Shown here: in pieces, positions 14,752 to 22,616 of the stretch
Numbering within the stretch: the stretch's first letter is position 1
Layout of the letters: the number at the start of each line of letters is the position of its first letter
Source: an uncultured Bacteroidales bacterium
Lineage (GTDB): Bacteria; Bacteroidota; Bacteroidia; Bacteroidales; WCHB1-69
Direction of reading: 5' to 3'
DNA length: 40,919 nt
NCBI GenBank assembly: GCA_905236885.1
Contig: CAJOQK010000095.1
Location: forward strand, 1-40,919
Position numbers and translations under genes: made by a program
The notes under the pieces: model-generated
Seen by the model: only the letters and a program-made list of their open reading frames with translations
What the model was told of the DNA's origin: nothing
The model's database searches: none

Positions 14752-15642
14752 ATGAAAGGAATCGTTTTGGCAGGCGGCAGTGGAACCCGCTTGTATCCAA
14801 TCACCAAGGGGGTGAGCAAGCAGATGCTGCCCATCTATGACAAACCCATGGTATATTACCCAATTTCGGTATTGATGCTGGCCGGTATCCGTGAGATACT
14901 GATCATTTCCACACCGCAGGATCTGCCCGGTTTCCAGCGGCTGCTGGGTGACGGCTCCGATTACGGTGTCCGGTTCGAGTATGCGGAGCAGCCCTCTCCC
15001 GACGGACTGGCCCAGGCATTCATCATCGGGGAGAAGTTCATCGGAAACGACTGCGCCTGTTTGGTGCTGGGTGACAACATATTCTACGGCAACGGCTTCA
15101 CTAAGATGCTGAAGGAGGCGGTGCGTACCGCCGAGGAGGAGGGGAAAGCCTCCGTATTCGGTTATTGGGTGAATGATCCGGAGCGTTACGGCGTTGCGGA
15201 ATTCGACAAGCAGGGGAACTGCCTTTCCATTGAGGAGAAGCCGCAGCATCCCAAGTCGAATTATGCGGTGGTGGGGCTCTATTTCTATCCGAACAAGGTG
15301 GTCAATGTGGCCAAAACTATCAAGCCGTCGGCGCGGGGAGAGCTGGAAATAACCACTGTAAACCAGCGCTTTTTGGAAGATGGGGAGCTGAAGGTGCAAA
15401 CCCTCGGGCGCGGGTTCGCCTGGCTGGACACCGGCACGCACGACAGCCTTTCGGAGGCTTCAACTTTTGTGGAGGTCATCGAGAAGCGTACCGGATTGAA
15501 AATCGCCTGCCTGGAGGGTATCGCCTATAGGAGCGGATGGATTTCTGAGGAAAAAATGCGTCAAAACGCACAGCCCATGCTGAAAAACCAGTACGGACAA
15601 TATCTGCTGAAGGTGATTGACGAACTGAAGGGAGGAAAATGA
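14752..15642 (+). CDS. rfbA: Glucose-1-phosphate thymidylyltransferase
   Basis: Makes dTDP-glucose from dTTP and glucose-1-phosphate. Start chosen at ATG 14752, because the protein then begins [20 protein letters not shown], the classical nucleotide-binding N-terminus; the frame extends upstream to 14668 only by overlapping the previous gene. Further motifs: [64 protein letters not shown]. 296 aa, normal. Followed by rfbB. In most O-antigen loci rfbA and rfbB are joined by rmlC and rmlD for dTDP-L-rhamnose; those are absent from this window. Confidence 0.95.
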   Translation: MKGIVLAGGSGTRLYPITKGVSKQMLPIYDKPMVYYPISVLMLAGIREILIISTPQDLPGFQRLLGDGSDYGVRFEYAEQPSPDGLAQAFIIGEKFIGNDCACLVLGDNIFYGNGFTKMLKEAVRTAEEEGKASVFGYWVNDPERYGVAEFDKQGNCLSIEEKPQHPKSNYAVVGLYFYPNKVVNVAKTIKPSARGELEITTVNQRFLEDGELKVQTLGRGFAWLDTGTHDSLSEASTFVEVIEKRTGLKIACLEGIAYRSGWISEEKMRQNAQPMLKNQYGQYLLKVIDELKGGK

Positions 15643-15700
15643 AGCGCTGAGGCAAAGTGTTTGAATGTCAAATAGTCTGTTCAATATAAAAAGATCGGAA

Positions 15701-16834
15701 ATGAAAAATATCATCATCACAGGAGGAGCCGGTTTCATCGGAAGCCATGTAGTGCGCCTTTTTGTCAATAAATATCCCGAGTATCGGATCATCAATCTGG
15801 ACAAGCTCACTTATGCGGGCAATCTGGCCAATTTGAAGGATATCGAGAACAAGCCAAATTACAGTTTTGAGAAATGCGACATCTGCGATTTTGAGAAGGT
15901 GCTGGAAATCTTCAGGAAATATCAGGTGGACGGCATCATCCATCTGGCGGCGGAAAGCCATGTGGACCGCTCCATCAAGGATCCCTTCACCTTTGCCAAG
16001 ACCAATGTGATGGGCACCCTTTCGCTGCTGCAGGCGGCAAAGCTCTATTGGGAGTCCCTGCCGGAGAAGTTCGAGGGCAAACGGTTCTACCACATCTCCA
16101 CCGATGAGGTGTACGGGGCGTTGGAACTGACGCATCCCCAGGGAATCGAGCCTCTATTCACCACCAAGGCCTCCAGCGGTGAGCACCATCTGGCCTACGG
16201 CGACCATTTCTTTACCGAGGATTTGAAATATCAGCCGCACAGTCCCTACAGCGCGGCAAAAGCCAGCAGCGACCACTTTGTGAGGGCTTTCCATGACACT
16301 TACGGCCTGCCCGCCATCGTGACCAACTGCTCCAACAATTATGGTCCATACCAGTTCCCCGAGAAACTTATTCCTCTGTTCATCAATAATATCCGTCATC
16401 GGAAGCCGCTTCCTGTCTACGGCAAGGGCGAGAATGTGCGCGACTGGCTCTATGTGGAGGATCATGCCCGCGCCATCGATGTGATTTTCCATAAGGGAAA
16501 GATTGCTGAGACCTACAACATCGGCGGGTTCAACGAGTGGAAGAACATTGACATCATCAAAGTGCTGATCAACACGGTTGACCGTCTGTTGGGCAGAAAA
16601 GAGGGCGAGGATATGGATCTGATCACATACGTGACCGACCGTGCCGGACACGACTTGCGCTATGCCATCGATTCCTCCAAGCTGCAGCGCGAGCTGGGTT
16701 GGGAGCCCTCCCTGCAGTTTGAGGAGGGTATTGAAAAGACGGTCCGTTGGTATTTGGACAACCAGGAGTGGATGGACAATGTCACCAGCGGTGATTACCA
16801 AAGGTATTACGAGGATATGTATAAAGGAAGATAA
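15701..16834 (+). CDS. rfbB: dTDP-glucose 4,6-dehydratase
   Basis: Extended SDR producing dTDP-4-keto-6-deoxyglucose. GGAGFIGSHVV lies at residues 8-18, HLAAESHVDRSI follows, then HISTDEVYG (catalytic T-D-E) and YSAAKASSDHF (YxxxK). The Bacteroidota-type insertion between the DEVYG and YxxxK segments (FTTKASSGEHHLAYGDHF) makes it 377 aa, longer than the roughly 350-aa enterobacterial form but normal for this phylum. ATG 15701 is used rather than 15665, which would add 12 unconserved residues. The stop overlaps the next start by one base (TAATG). Confidence 0.95.
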   Translation: MKNIIITGGAGFIGSHVVRLFVNKYPEYRIINLDKLTYAGNLANLKDIENKPNYSFEKCDICDFEKVLEIFRKYQVDGIIHLAAESHVDRSIKDPFTFAKTNVMGTLSLLQAAKLYWESLPEKFEGKRFYHISTDEVYGALELTHPQGIEPLFTTKASSGEHHLAYGDHFFTEDLKYQPHSPYSAAKASSDHFVRAFHDTYGLPAIVTNCSNNYGPYQFPEKLIPLFINNIRHRKPLPVYGKGENVRDWLYVEDHARAIDVIFHKGKIAETYNIGGFNEWKNIDIIKVLINTVDRLLGRKEGEDMDLITYVTDRAGHDLRYAIDSSKLQRELGWEPSLQFEEGIEKTVRWYLDNQEWMDNVTSGDYQRYYEDMYKGR

Positions 16835-18099
16835 TGAAGCAGATACGCATTGCTGTCGTCGGATTGGGCTATGTGGGTCTGCCTTTGGCCAGGCTCTTTT
16901 CCACGAAATATGAAACCATTGGCTATGACATGAATGAGGCGCGCGTGGCCACACTGAATGCCGGTCACGACACAACCCTGGAGGTGGAGGACGGTTTGCT
17001 GCAGGAGGCGTTGCGTAACGGTTTCCGCTGCACCTCCTGCCTGGAGGAGATCCGTGACTGTAACTTTTATGTGGTTGCGGTTCCCACGCCGGTTGACAAG
17101 AACAACCATCCGGACCTGACGCCGCTGTTAGGCGCTTCGGAGAGTGTGGGGAAGGTGATTTCCAAAGGCGATGTGGTTGTTTATGAATCAACTGTCTACC
17201 CGGGTGTGACGGAGGAGGAGTGTTTGCCGGTAGTGGCCCGCGTGAGCGGTTTGGTCTACAACCTCGACTTTTTCGCCGGTTATTCTCCGGAGCGCATCAA
17301 TCCGGGCGACAAGGAGCATACGGTGGAGAAAATCAAGAAGGTGACTTCGGGTTCCACTCCTGAAATCGCCGATTTGATCGACAGCGTATACCGTTCCGTT
17401 CTGGTAAACGGCACGCACAAGGCTCCCTCCATCAAGGTGGCGGAGGCCTCCAAAATTATTGAAAACTCCCAGCGGGATGTCAATATCGCCTTCATGAACG
17501 AGCTGGCCAAGATATTCAACGCCATGGGAATCGATACGCATGATGTGTTGGATGCCGCCGCAAGCAAGTGGAATTTCATCCGTTTGAGCCCCGGTCTGGT
17601 GGGCGGGCACTGCATCAGTGTGGATCCCTATTATCTTATACAGAAAGCCCAGGTTTACGGTGTGTTGCCGCGAATCATGCACACTTCACGCCGCCTCAAT
17701 GACGGCATGGGGGCCTATGTGGCCAACCAGGTCATCAGGTGCATGAACAAAAAGGGGGTCATGGTCAAGGATGCCAAGATTCTGATTTTGGGCTTCACCT
17801 TCAAGGAGAATTGTCCGGATACGCGGAACACCAAGGTGATGGACATCATCCAAACCCTTTCGGAATATACTGCCGACATCACGGTGTGTGACCCTTGGGC
17901 GGATGTGGATGCGGTGAAACGTCATTATGGGCTGCAAATTCAACGGCAGCTTCCGGAAACTGCGTTCGATGCGGTGATTCTGGCCGTGGCCCATAAGGAG
18001 TTTTTGCAGGCCGACCTAAAAGCATTGTTGAAACCGGTCAGCGTCCTGTATGATGTCAAAGGCTTTCTGCCCCGTGAAATGGTAGACGCTAGGCTATGA
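16834..18099 (+). CDS. UDP-N-acetylhexosamine 6-dehydrogenase (WbpA/WbpO/TviB/UgdA group)
   Basis: NAD-dependent four-electron oxidation of UDP-GlcNAc (or UDP-GalNAc) to the uronic acid, the first step for the WbpB/E/D genes upstream. Seen: IAVVGLGYVGLPLA (6-19), VAVPTPVD (81-88), YESTVYPGVTEE, SPERINPGD, and the catalytic Cys260 in GGHCISVDPYYL. The C-terminal domain has GFTFKENCPDTRNTKV. 421 aa, normal. The sequence sits with the TviB/WbpO/VipA branch, but substrate (GlcNAc or GalNAc) cannot be read from it; pathway context favours UDP-GlcNAc. It overlaps rfbB by one base and the UpxY-like gene by four, so translation is coupled. Confidence 0.88.
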   Translation: MKQIRIAVVGLGYVGLPLARLFSTKYETIGYDMNEARVATLNAGHDTTLEVEDGLLQEALRNGFRCTSCLEEIRDCNFYVVAVPTPVDKNNHPDLTPLLGASESVGKVISKGDVVVYESTVYPGVTEEECLPVVARVSGLVYNLDFFAGYSPERINPGDKEHTVEKIKKVTSGSTPEIADLIDSVYRSVLVNGTHKAPSIKVAEASKIIENSQRDVNIAFMNELAKIFNAMGIDTHDVLDAAASKWNFIRLSPGLVGGHCISVDPYYLIQKAQVYGVLPRIMHTSRRLNDGMGAYVANQVIRCMNKKGVMVKDAKILILGFTFKENCPDTRNTKVMDIIQTLSEYTADITVCDPWADVDAVKRHYGLQIQRQLPETAFDAVILAVAHKEFLQADLKALLKPVSVLYDVKGFLPREMVDARL

Positions 18100-18611
18100 G
18101 CGCGGAAAAGTTCTGGTATGTGGGCTTTGTGAAATCCTGTCAGGAGAAGCGTGCGGCTGAAGCCTTGCGGGAAAAGGGGGAGGAGTATTTTTTGCCGGTG
18201 CAGCGGGTGCACAAGCGTTGGAGCGACCGCATGAAATGGGTGGACGTGCTTGTCATGCGGGGCATGATTTTTTTGTATATCACCGAAAAACGCCGTATTC
18301 CCCTGTTGAGTGAGATTTACGGTCTATATGGCTATATGACGGAGGGGGGGACATATCATCCGGTCACTGTGCCGCCTGATGAGATGGAAACCTTCAAGTT
18401 CATGCTTTCCCAAAGCGCAATGCCGGTCTCTGTCACCCAGCAGCCCTTGCATAAAGGGGAGAAGGTGATGGTGGTCAGGGGGCCGCTCTGCGGCTTGAAA
18501 GGGGAGCTGATCGATGTTGGCAAAAGGAAAAGGGTCATTGTCCGTTTCCCACTGCTTGGCACCGCCTCCGTGGAGGTTCCGTTGGAGAATGTGGAACGGA
18601 TAGAGCTTTAG
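18096..18611 (+). CDS. UpxY-like NusG paralogue (transcription antiterminator)
   Basis: 171 aa. The N-terminal NGN domain is seen in FWYVGFVKSCQEKRAAEALR and YFLPVQRVHKRWSDRMKWVD. The C-terminal KOW domain is seen in LHKGEKVMVVRGPLCGLKG, ending VEVPLENVERIEL. In Bacteroides, UpxY proteins load on RNA polymerase and prevent early termination in their own capsule operon; they are normally the first gene. Here the gene is last, overlaps the dehydrogenase by ATGA, and is followed by a terminator. It could act on this operon by feedback, on the sugar genes elsewhere, or be a relic of locus rearrangement. No UpxZ-type partner was seen. Confidence 0.85.
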   Translation: MSAEKFWYVGFVKSCQEKRAAEALREKGEEYFLPVQRVHKRWSDRMKWVDVLVMRGMIFLYITEKRRIPLLSEIYGLYGYMTEGGTYHPVTVPPDEMETFKFMLSQSAMPVSVTQQPLHKGEKVMVVRGPLCGLKGELIDVGKRKRVIVRFPLLGTASVEVPLENVERIEL

Positions 18612-18627
18612 GGAACTTCTAAAAATT
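18611..18627. repeat. Short match to the tip of repeat A
   Basis: GGGAACTTCTAAAAATT resembles the GGGGACTTCTAAAAATT tip of repeat A (250-266 and 40262-40278 reversed). It overlaps the last base of the UpxY-like stop codon. Only the tip is shared, so this may be a remnant or chance. Confidence 0.4.
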
Positions 18628-18660
18628 CCCTTAATTCCCAATTTGATGAGTGTGTGAAAG

Positions 18661-18688
18661 AAGAATCCCGCATTTTTGCGGGATTCTT
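18661..18688. terminator. Convergent terminator hairpin
   Basis: AAGAATCCCGCA (18661-18672) pairs with TGCGGGATTCTT (18677-18688), loop TTTT, followed by GTTATTTTG. It lies between the plus-strand sugar operon and the minus-strand gene ending at 18707, and can serve both. Confidence 0.8.
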
Positions 18689-18706
18689 GTTATTTTGAAG
18701 TCTCCT

Positions 18707-19564
18707 TTAGTGCCGAAGAATCAGGAAATTTCCCTGTCGGCTGTACCTTTTGCCGTTTTTGTCGGTGCAGAGGAGCTGGTAGATGTAGACGCCGTGCGGC
18801 TGCGCGGTTCCCTTGAAAGTGCCGTCCCAGGCCTCTTCGGGACGGGTGGTCTGGAACATCAGCTGCCGCGAAGGGTTGTATATTCGCAGCAGGTATTGTG
18901 TGGTCTCTCCTTCAATGTCAGGGCGGTATGTGTCATTCAAGCCGTCCCCGTTGGGGGTGAAGGCCGAAGGGAAGATGATCTGCAGGCTGTCAGCCGTTTC
19001 CTCCGGCGCAGTTTCGGAGAGATTTGTCATGGCTGGGGGCTGCGGTTGTGAAATGATGGGATCAGCCTTTTTTTCAGGTGCTTTCCGCTGCGGTTCCGTC
19101 AATTTTTTGGTGGGGGCCGCCTTTTCTTCCGGAATAGGCGCTGTTACCATGGCAGGCGCTTCACTTTCCACCGTTTCGCGGATGGGGGCTTGGCTGTCAT
19201 CCGGAACAGCAATAATGGTTTCTTCCTCCTGATGCGAGGGCTCATTCACGCCAATTTTTTCCTCTTTGGAGGATCTGTTCATGGTCTGTAGGGCAAAAGT
19301 CTGTTCCTCCGCAGGTTGTTGCGCGGGTTGTTGTAGGAGGGCGGTCTCTGTGGCAACCGTAGTCTCCTTGGTTTGTTTGCCAATTATCCATGCGATGGCG
19401 GCCACGCCGAGCAATGCCGTGCCAGCCCATATCCATCTGCTGCTCCGCCAAAAGTCGCGGATTCTCATTCTTTTCTGAATCTGCTCCCAGATTGCGGGGT
19501 CGGGTTCCGGTCCCTTGGACAGCCCTGTCCGGAAAATTTCTCCTATCTGCTGAGAATCATTCAT
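18707..19564 (-). CDS. Membrane protein with anti-sigma-like layout and T9SS type B (CHU_C) domain
   Basis: 285 aa. Residues 1-42 are cytoplasmic and include PEPDPAIWEQIQKRMR. One transmembrane helix follows (about 43-62, WIWAGTALLGVAAIAWIIG). Then a Pro/Glu/Ala-rich linker (about 65-190), then a C-terminal gliding-motility/CHU_C domain (about 193-285: FPSAFTPNGDGLND, YLLRIYNPSRQLMF, AWDGTFKG, HGVYIYQL). CHU_C domains usually direct proteins to the type IX secretion system after Sec export. Here there is no cleavable signal peptide, so the domain should hang in the periplasm. The gene overlaps the upstream ECF sigma gene by eight bases, the position of an anti-sigma factor. A role as membrane-bound sensor for the sigma factor is inferred; a true T9SS cargo is the alternative. 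Confidence 0.8.
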   Translation of the reverse strand: MNDSQQIGEIFRTGLSKGPEPDPAIWEQIQKRMRIRDFWRSSRWIWAGTALLGVAAIAWIIGKQTKETTVATETALLQQPAQQPAEEQTFALQTMNRSSKEEKIGVNEPSHQEEETIIAVPDDSQAPIRETVESEAPAMVTAPIPEEKAAPTKKLTEPQRKAPEKKADPIISQPQPPAMTNLSETAPEETADSLQIIFPSAFTPNGDGLNDTYRPDIEGETTQYLLRIYNPSRQLMFQTTRPEEAWDGTFKGTAQPHGVYIYQLLCTDKNGKRYSRQGNFLILRH

Positions 19565-20132
19565 CTTGAAGTTTTTTTTGTTTGATGCTGTTAATAATCT
19601 CCCTCAATTGTTTCTTTGCACGCGACAGCTGCGAGCGGCAGTTTTCCGGAGAGCAGTGCAGCAGTTTTGCCGCCTCCTCTGAAGAGTATCCGTCCATTTC
19701 GCAGAGGTTGAACATCATCCTGTATCCGTCGGGAAGCTGCTGTATGATTTCCAGCAGGGTGTTGTAGCTGAAGAGTCTTTTCATACTAATCTCCTCTTCA
19801 TCCGCTTTCTCTTCCGGCTGCTGCCTCATCTTCTTCTCCACGGAGGTCTCCCCCAGCAGGTATCTGTCCTTTATTTTGTAAAAGGCAGCCACCTCATGGA
19901 TTGCAATGCTATGTATCCAGGTTCCCAGGCCGCTCTTTTTTTTGAACTGGCCGATATGGCTGAACACATGGATGAACGTCTCCTGCATAATGTCATCCGC
20001 ATCCGCTTTGTTGCGTGTATACCGTAAAATCCGCGCGTATATCTCTCCGGAATATTTATGGTACAGCGCTTCCCGAAAGAGATTATCTCTCTTCAGGCAT
20101 CCCTCAATAATTTTCTCATCCGAAAAGTCCAT
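19557..20132 (-). CDS. ECF-type RNA polymerase sigma factor
   Basis: 191 aa with sigma region 2 (LYHKYSGEIYARILRYTRNK and ADADDIMQETFIHVFSHIG), a charged variable linker (about 95-118), and region 4 as a helix-turn-helix (QLPDGYRMMFNLCEMDGYSS, then EEAAKLLHCSPENCRSQLSR). These recognise the -10 and -35 parts of target promoters. The ATGAATGA overlap with the downstream membrane protein suggests that protein controls it. It begins 75 bases after the stop of the beta-CASP gene on the same strand, so it may be read from the same transcript. Target genes cannot be told from the window. Confidence 0.9.
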   Translation of the reverse strand: MDFSDEKIIEGCLKRDNLFREALYHKYSGEIYARILRYTRNKADADDIMQETFIHVFSHIGQFKKKSGLGTWIHSIAIHEVAAFYKIKDRYLLGETSVEKKMRQQPEEKADEEEISMKRLFSYNTLLEIIQQLPDGYRMMFNLCEMDGYSSEEAAKLLHCSPENCRSQLSRAKKQLREIINSIKQKKLQDE

Positions 20133-20207
20133 ACGGCGTTTCCGATATTTCTTATCTGTTTAGATGAAGAAAAAGCCGATTTGTTGCATCAAATTTGAAA
20201 AAAATTT

Positions 20208-21611
20208 TCACAAAATTACATTTTCCCGGAATTCGGGAATGGAGATATTTTTGAAACCATTGGTATTCAGGTAGTCACGATATTTGTATTGCACGGGCCT
20301 CTCGCCGTGGATCAGGAAAATTTGTTTCACCTTGTTCTTGTCCTGGCAGGAGAGGTAGCGGTGCATCTCCTCGTAGTCGGCATGTCCGGACAAGGCGTCG
20401 ATTTGGCGGATTTGTGCATTGACCTGGTATTTGTTGCCGTAGATGGAGACAATTTTTTCCCCGGAGGCGATTTTGTGGCCTAAGGTGTTGGGGGAGCAGT
20501 AGCCGACAACAAGCACGGTGGTGCGCCGGTTTTCAATGTTGTTGGCCAGATGGTGCTTGATACGTCCCGCCTCCATCATGCCCGAAGCCGAAATGATGAT
20601 GCAGGGGCGGTTGTGGGTGTTCAGCCGTTTGGAATCCTCCTTGGTCCGGACATATATCAGGTTGTCGAAACCGAAGGGGTCCTTCTGGGTGCGGATCACG
20701 TCTAAAATGTCATCCTTGAAGCACTCGGTATGAAGCCGGTAAATATCTGTGGCTGAAACGGAAAGAGGGCTGTCCACGAAAATCGGCACATCGGGCAGCC
20801 GGTTCTTCTTTTTCAACAGGTTCAGTATGTAAATTATTTCCTGACAGCGTCCTATGGCAAATGACGGAATCAGCAGCTTGCCCAGATTCTTCACACAGGT
20901 CTCCTGCACCACCTGCGCCAGTTTCTCCTCCGCCTTGGGAATTGGCTCGTGCCTGCGGTCGCCGTAGGTCGATTCTGTGATGATGTAGTCCACTTGGGGG
21001 AACGGGTCGGGGTTTTTGAGCAGATGCTTGTTGTACCGGCCTATGTCGCCCGTGTAGCAGAGGCTCTTCTCCTCACCGTTCTCCTGGAAATAGAGCACGA
21101 TGGCGGAGCCGCCCAAAATGTGTCCGGTTCCGTAAAAGGCCACTTGCACGCCCTCTTCAATGGTGATTTTCAAGTCAGTGGGCATGCTGATAAAGTAGCG
21201 CAGCGAAGCGAAGGCGTCACGTGCGGTGTAGAGGGGTTCTCCGGGCGGAAGTCCCAGTTTCGCCTGTTTTTTGTTAAAGTCGATAATATCGCTCTCCTGT
21301 ATTTTTCCCGCATCGGGAAGCATGATGGAGCAGAGGTCGCGGGTGGCGTGGGTGCAGTATATTTTTCCCTTGAAACCCTGTTTGCAGATGTAGGGAATGA
21401 GGCCTGAATGGTCAATGTGTGCGTGGGAAAGAAGCAGAATGTCAATCTCTTCCGGATTAAAACCCAAATCCCTGTTCATGGAGTCGGTCTCCAGACCCTT
21501 GCCCTGGTAGGTGCCGCAATCCAACAATATTTTTTTCCCTGTTATCGTGGTGACCAGAACCTTGCTGCCTGTCACCTCTCCTCCTGTCGCTCCTAAAAAC
21601 TGTATGTTCAT
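20208..21611 (-). CDS. Metallo-beta-lactamase-fold/beta-CASP RNase (CPSF73/Ysh1-like)
   Basis: 467 aa, cytoplasmic. Motif 1 is LLDCGTYQG. The zinc motif 2 SHAHIDHSG lies at about residues 60-68. Motif 3 is GTGHILGGSAIV, motif 4 is YTGDIG. Beta-CASP motifs are ESTYGDR, SASGMMEAGRIKHHL, and the final GHADYEE and LIHGE. This is the bacterial CPSF73-like group, expected to be an endo- or exoribonuclease. It is shorter than RNase J and lacks its C-terminal domain, so it is not RNase J. ATG 21611 precedes the conserved start MNIQFLGATGGEVTGS. The neighbouring gene upstream is another metallo-beta-lactamase-fold protein, 57 bases away. Confidence 0.92.
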   Translation of the reverse strand: MNIQFLGATGGEVTGSKVLVTTITGKKILLDCGTYQGKGLETDSMNRDLGFNPEEIDILLLSHAHIDHSGLIPYICKQGFKGKIYCTHATRDLCSIMLPDAGKIQESDIIDFNKKQAKLGLPPGEPLYTARDAFASLRYFISMPTDLKITIEEGVQVAFYGTGHILGGSAIVLYFQENGEEKSLCYTGDIGRYNKHLLKNPDPFPQVDYIITESTYGDRRHEPIPKAEEKLAQVVQETCVKNLGKLLIPSFAIGRCQEIIYILNLLKKKNRLPDVPIFVDSPLSVSATDIYRLHTECFKDDILDVIRTQKDPFGFDNLIYVRTKEDSKRLNTHNRPCIIISASGMMEAGRIKHHLANNIENRRTTVLVVGYCSPNTLGHKIASGEKIVSIYGNKYQVNAQIRQIDALSGHADYEEMHRYLSCQDKNKVKQIFLIHGERPVQYKYRDYLNTNGFKNISIPEFRENVIL

Positions 21612-21668
21612 GGTTATATGCTGCTGTTTGGTGTTAGATTCAATAGATAAAACGTTTTTTTCCCAATT

Positions 21669-22499
21669 TCATTGTATGAGGCCGCCATTAAATTCCATTC
21701 CCCCTTTTCCGGCCTCCTCCTGCGGGGTGTCAGGGTCATCGATGTGGATGCGCAAACCGTCGTAGGCCAGCTGTACGTTGGACGGAAGTGTTTTGTTTAC
21801 AGCGGCATGCAGTCCCATTCCGTGGCCGATGTGGGTGAACAGGGCCTTGCGGGGATGCAGCCGCCCCACCATATCAAGGGCTTCCGCCAGATTGAAGTGG
21901 GAATAGTGTTTCTCCATGCGCAGCGCATCCAATATGAGCAGCTCCAAATCCTGCAGTTTTTCCTGCTCCTCCTCCGCAATGTGGCTGGCATCTGTGATGT
22001 AGGCCATTTTCCCGATGCGGTAGCCCAAAATTGGCAGGTTCAGATGCATCACCTGTATGGGTTGTATCTTTATGCCCTGTACGGTAAAGGCTCTGTTATC
22101 CACGGTGTGCAGGCTGAAGGCGGGAACGCCCGGATATTTGTGCTCCTCGAACACGTAGGCATATTCCCTCTTCACGGCTGCGCAGGTGCGTGCGTTGGCA
22201 TAAATGGGCATGCTCATGTGCTGTGCGAAGTTGAAGGAGCGGATATCGTCCATGCCGGCAATGTGGTCCTTGTGCTCATGGGTCAGCAGTACAAAGTCCA
22301 GATGTTCAATTTTTTCCCGCAGCATCTGTTGGCGGAAGTCGGGGCCTGCGTCAATGGTGAAGCATTTCCCTGCCTCTTCCACCAGAATGGCGGAGCGCAG
22401 GCGGCGGTCTCTGCTGTCAGATGATGTGCAGACATCGCAGTGGCAGGCGATTACAGGCACGCCCTGTGAAGTTCCCGTTCCCAAAAAACGTATTTCCAT
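21669..22499 (-). CDS. Metallo-beta-lactamase-fold hydrolase, PhnP-like
   Basis: 276 aa from ATG 22499; the longer frame to 22514 begins with TTG. Start MEIRFLGTGTSQGVP, then a Cys-rich segment CHCDVC typical of PhnP/YycJ-like phosphodiesterases, FTIDAGPDFRQQM, zinc motif THEHKDHIAGMDD, VMHLNLPILGYRIG, YITDAS and THIGHGMG. PhnP cleaves cyclic phosphodiesters of ribose; the substrate here is unknown. Genes of this type are widespread and conserved in Bacteroidota. It lies between the ABC ATPase (117-base gap) and the beta-CASP gene. Confidence 0.85.
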   Translation of the reverse strand: MEIRFLGTGTSQGVPVIACHCDVCTSSDSRDRRLRSAILVEEAGKCFTIDAGPDFRQQMLREKIEHLDFVLLTHEHKDHIAGMDDIRSFNFAQHMSMPIYANARTCAAVKREYAYVFEEHKYPGVPAFSLHTVDNRAFTVQGIKIQPIQVMHLNLPILGYRIGKMAYITDASHIAEEEQEKLQDLELLILDALRMEKHYSHFNLAEALDMVGRLHPRKALFTHIGHGMGLHAAVNKTLPSNVQLAYDGLRIHIDDPDTPQEEAGKGGMEFNGGLIQ

Positions 22500-22616
22500 C
22501 TTTACCGGATTCAAAAGTGCAAATGTAATAAAATATGGGATACAGATGATGTTACTTCTGAAATAATTTTTTTGGAGAGTTTTTTATCCCCCTGAATTTC
22601 CCTTTTTGAACTCCAC

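Noticed and set aside
14752-16834. Complete dTDP-rhamnose operon
   Set aside because: Only the first two enzymes are present. The wbpD-like gene is a hexapeptide acetyltransferase and the nearby cupin is WbuC-like, not RmlC.
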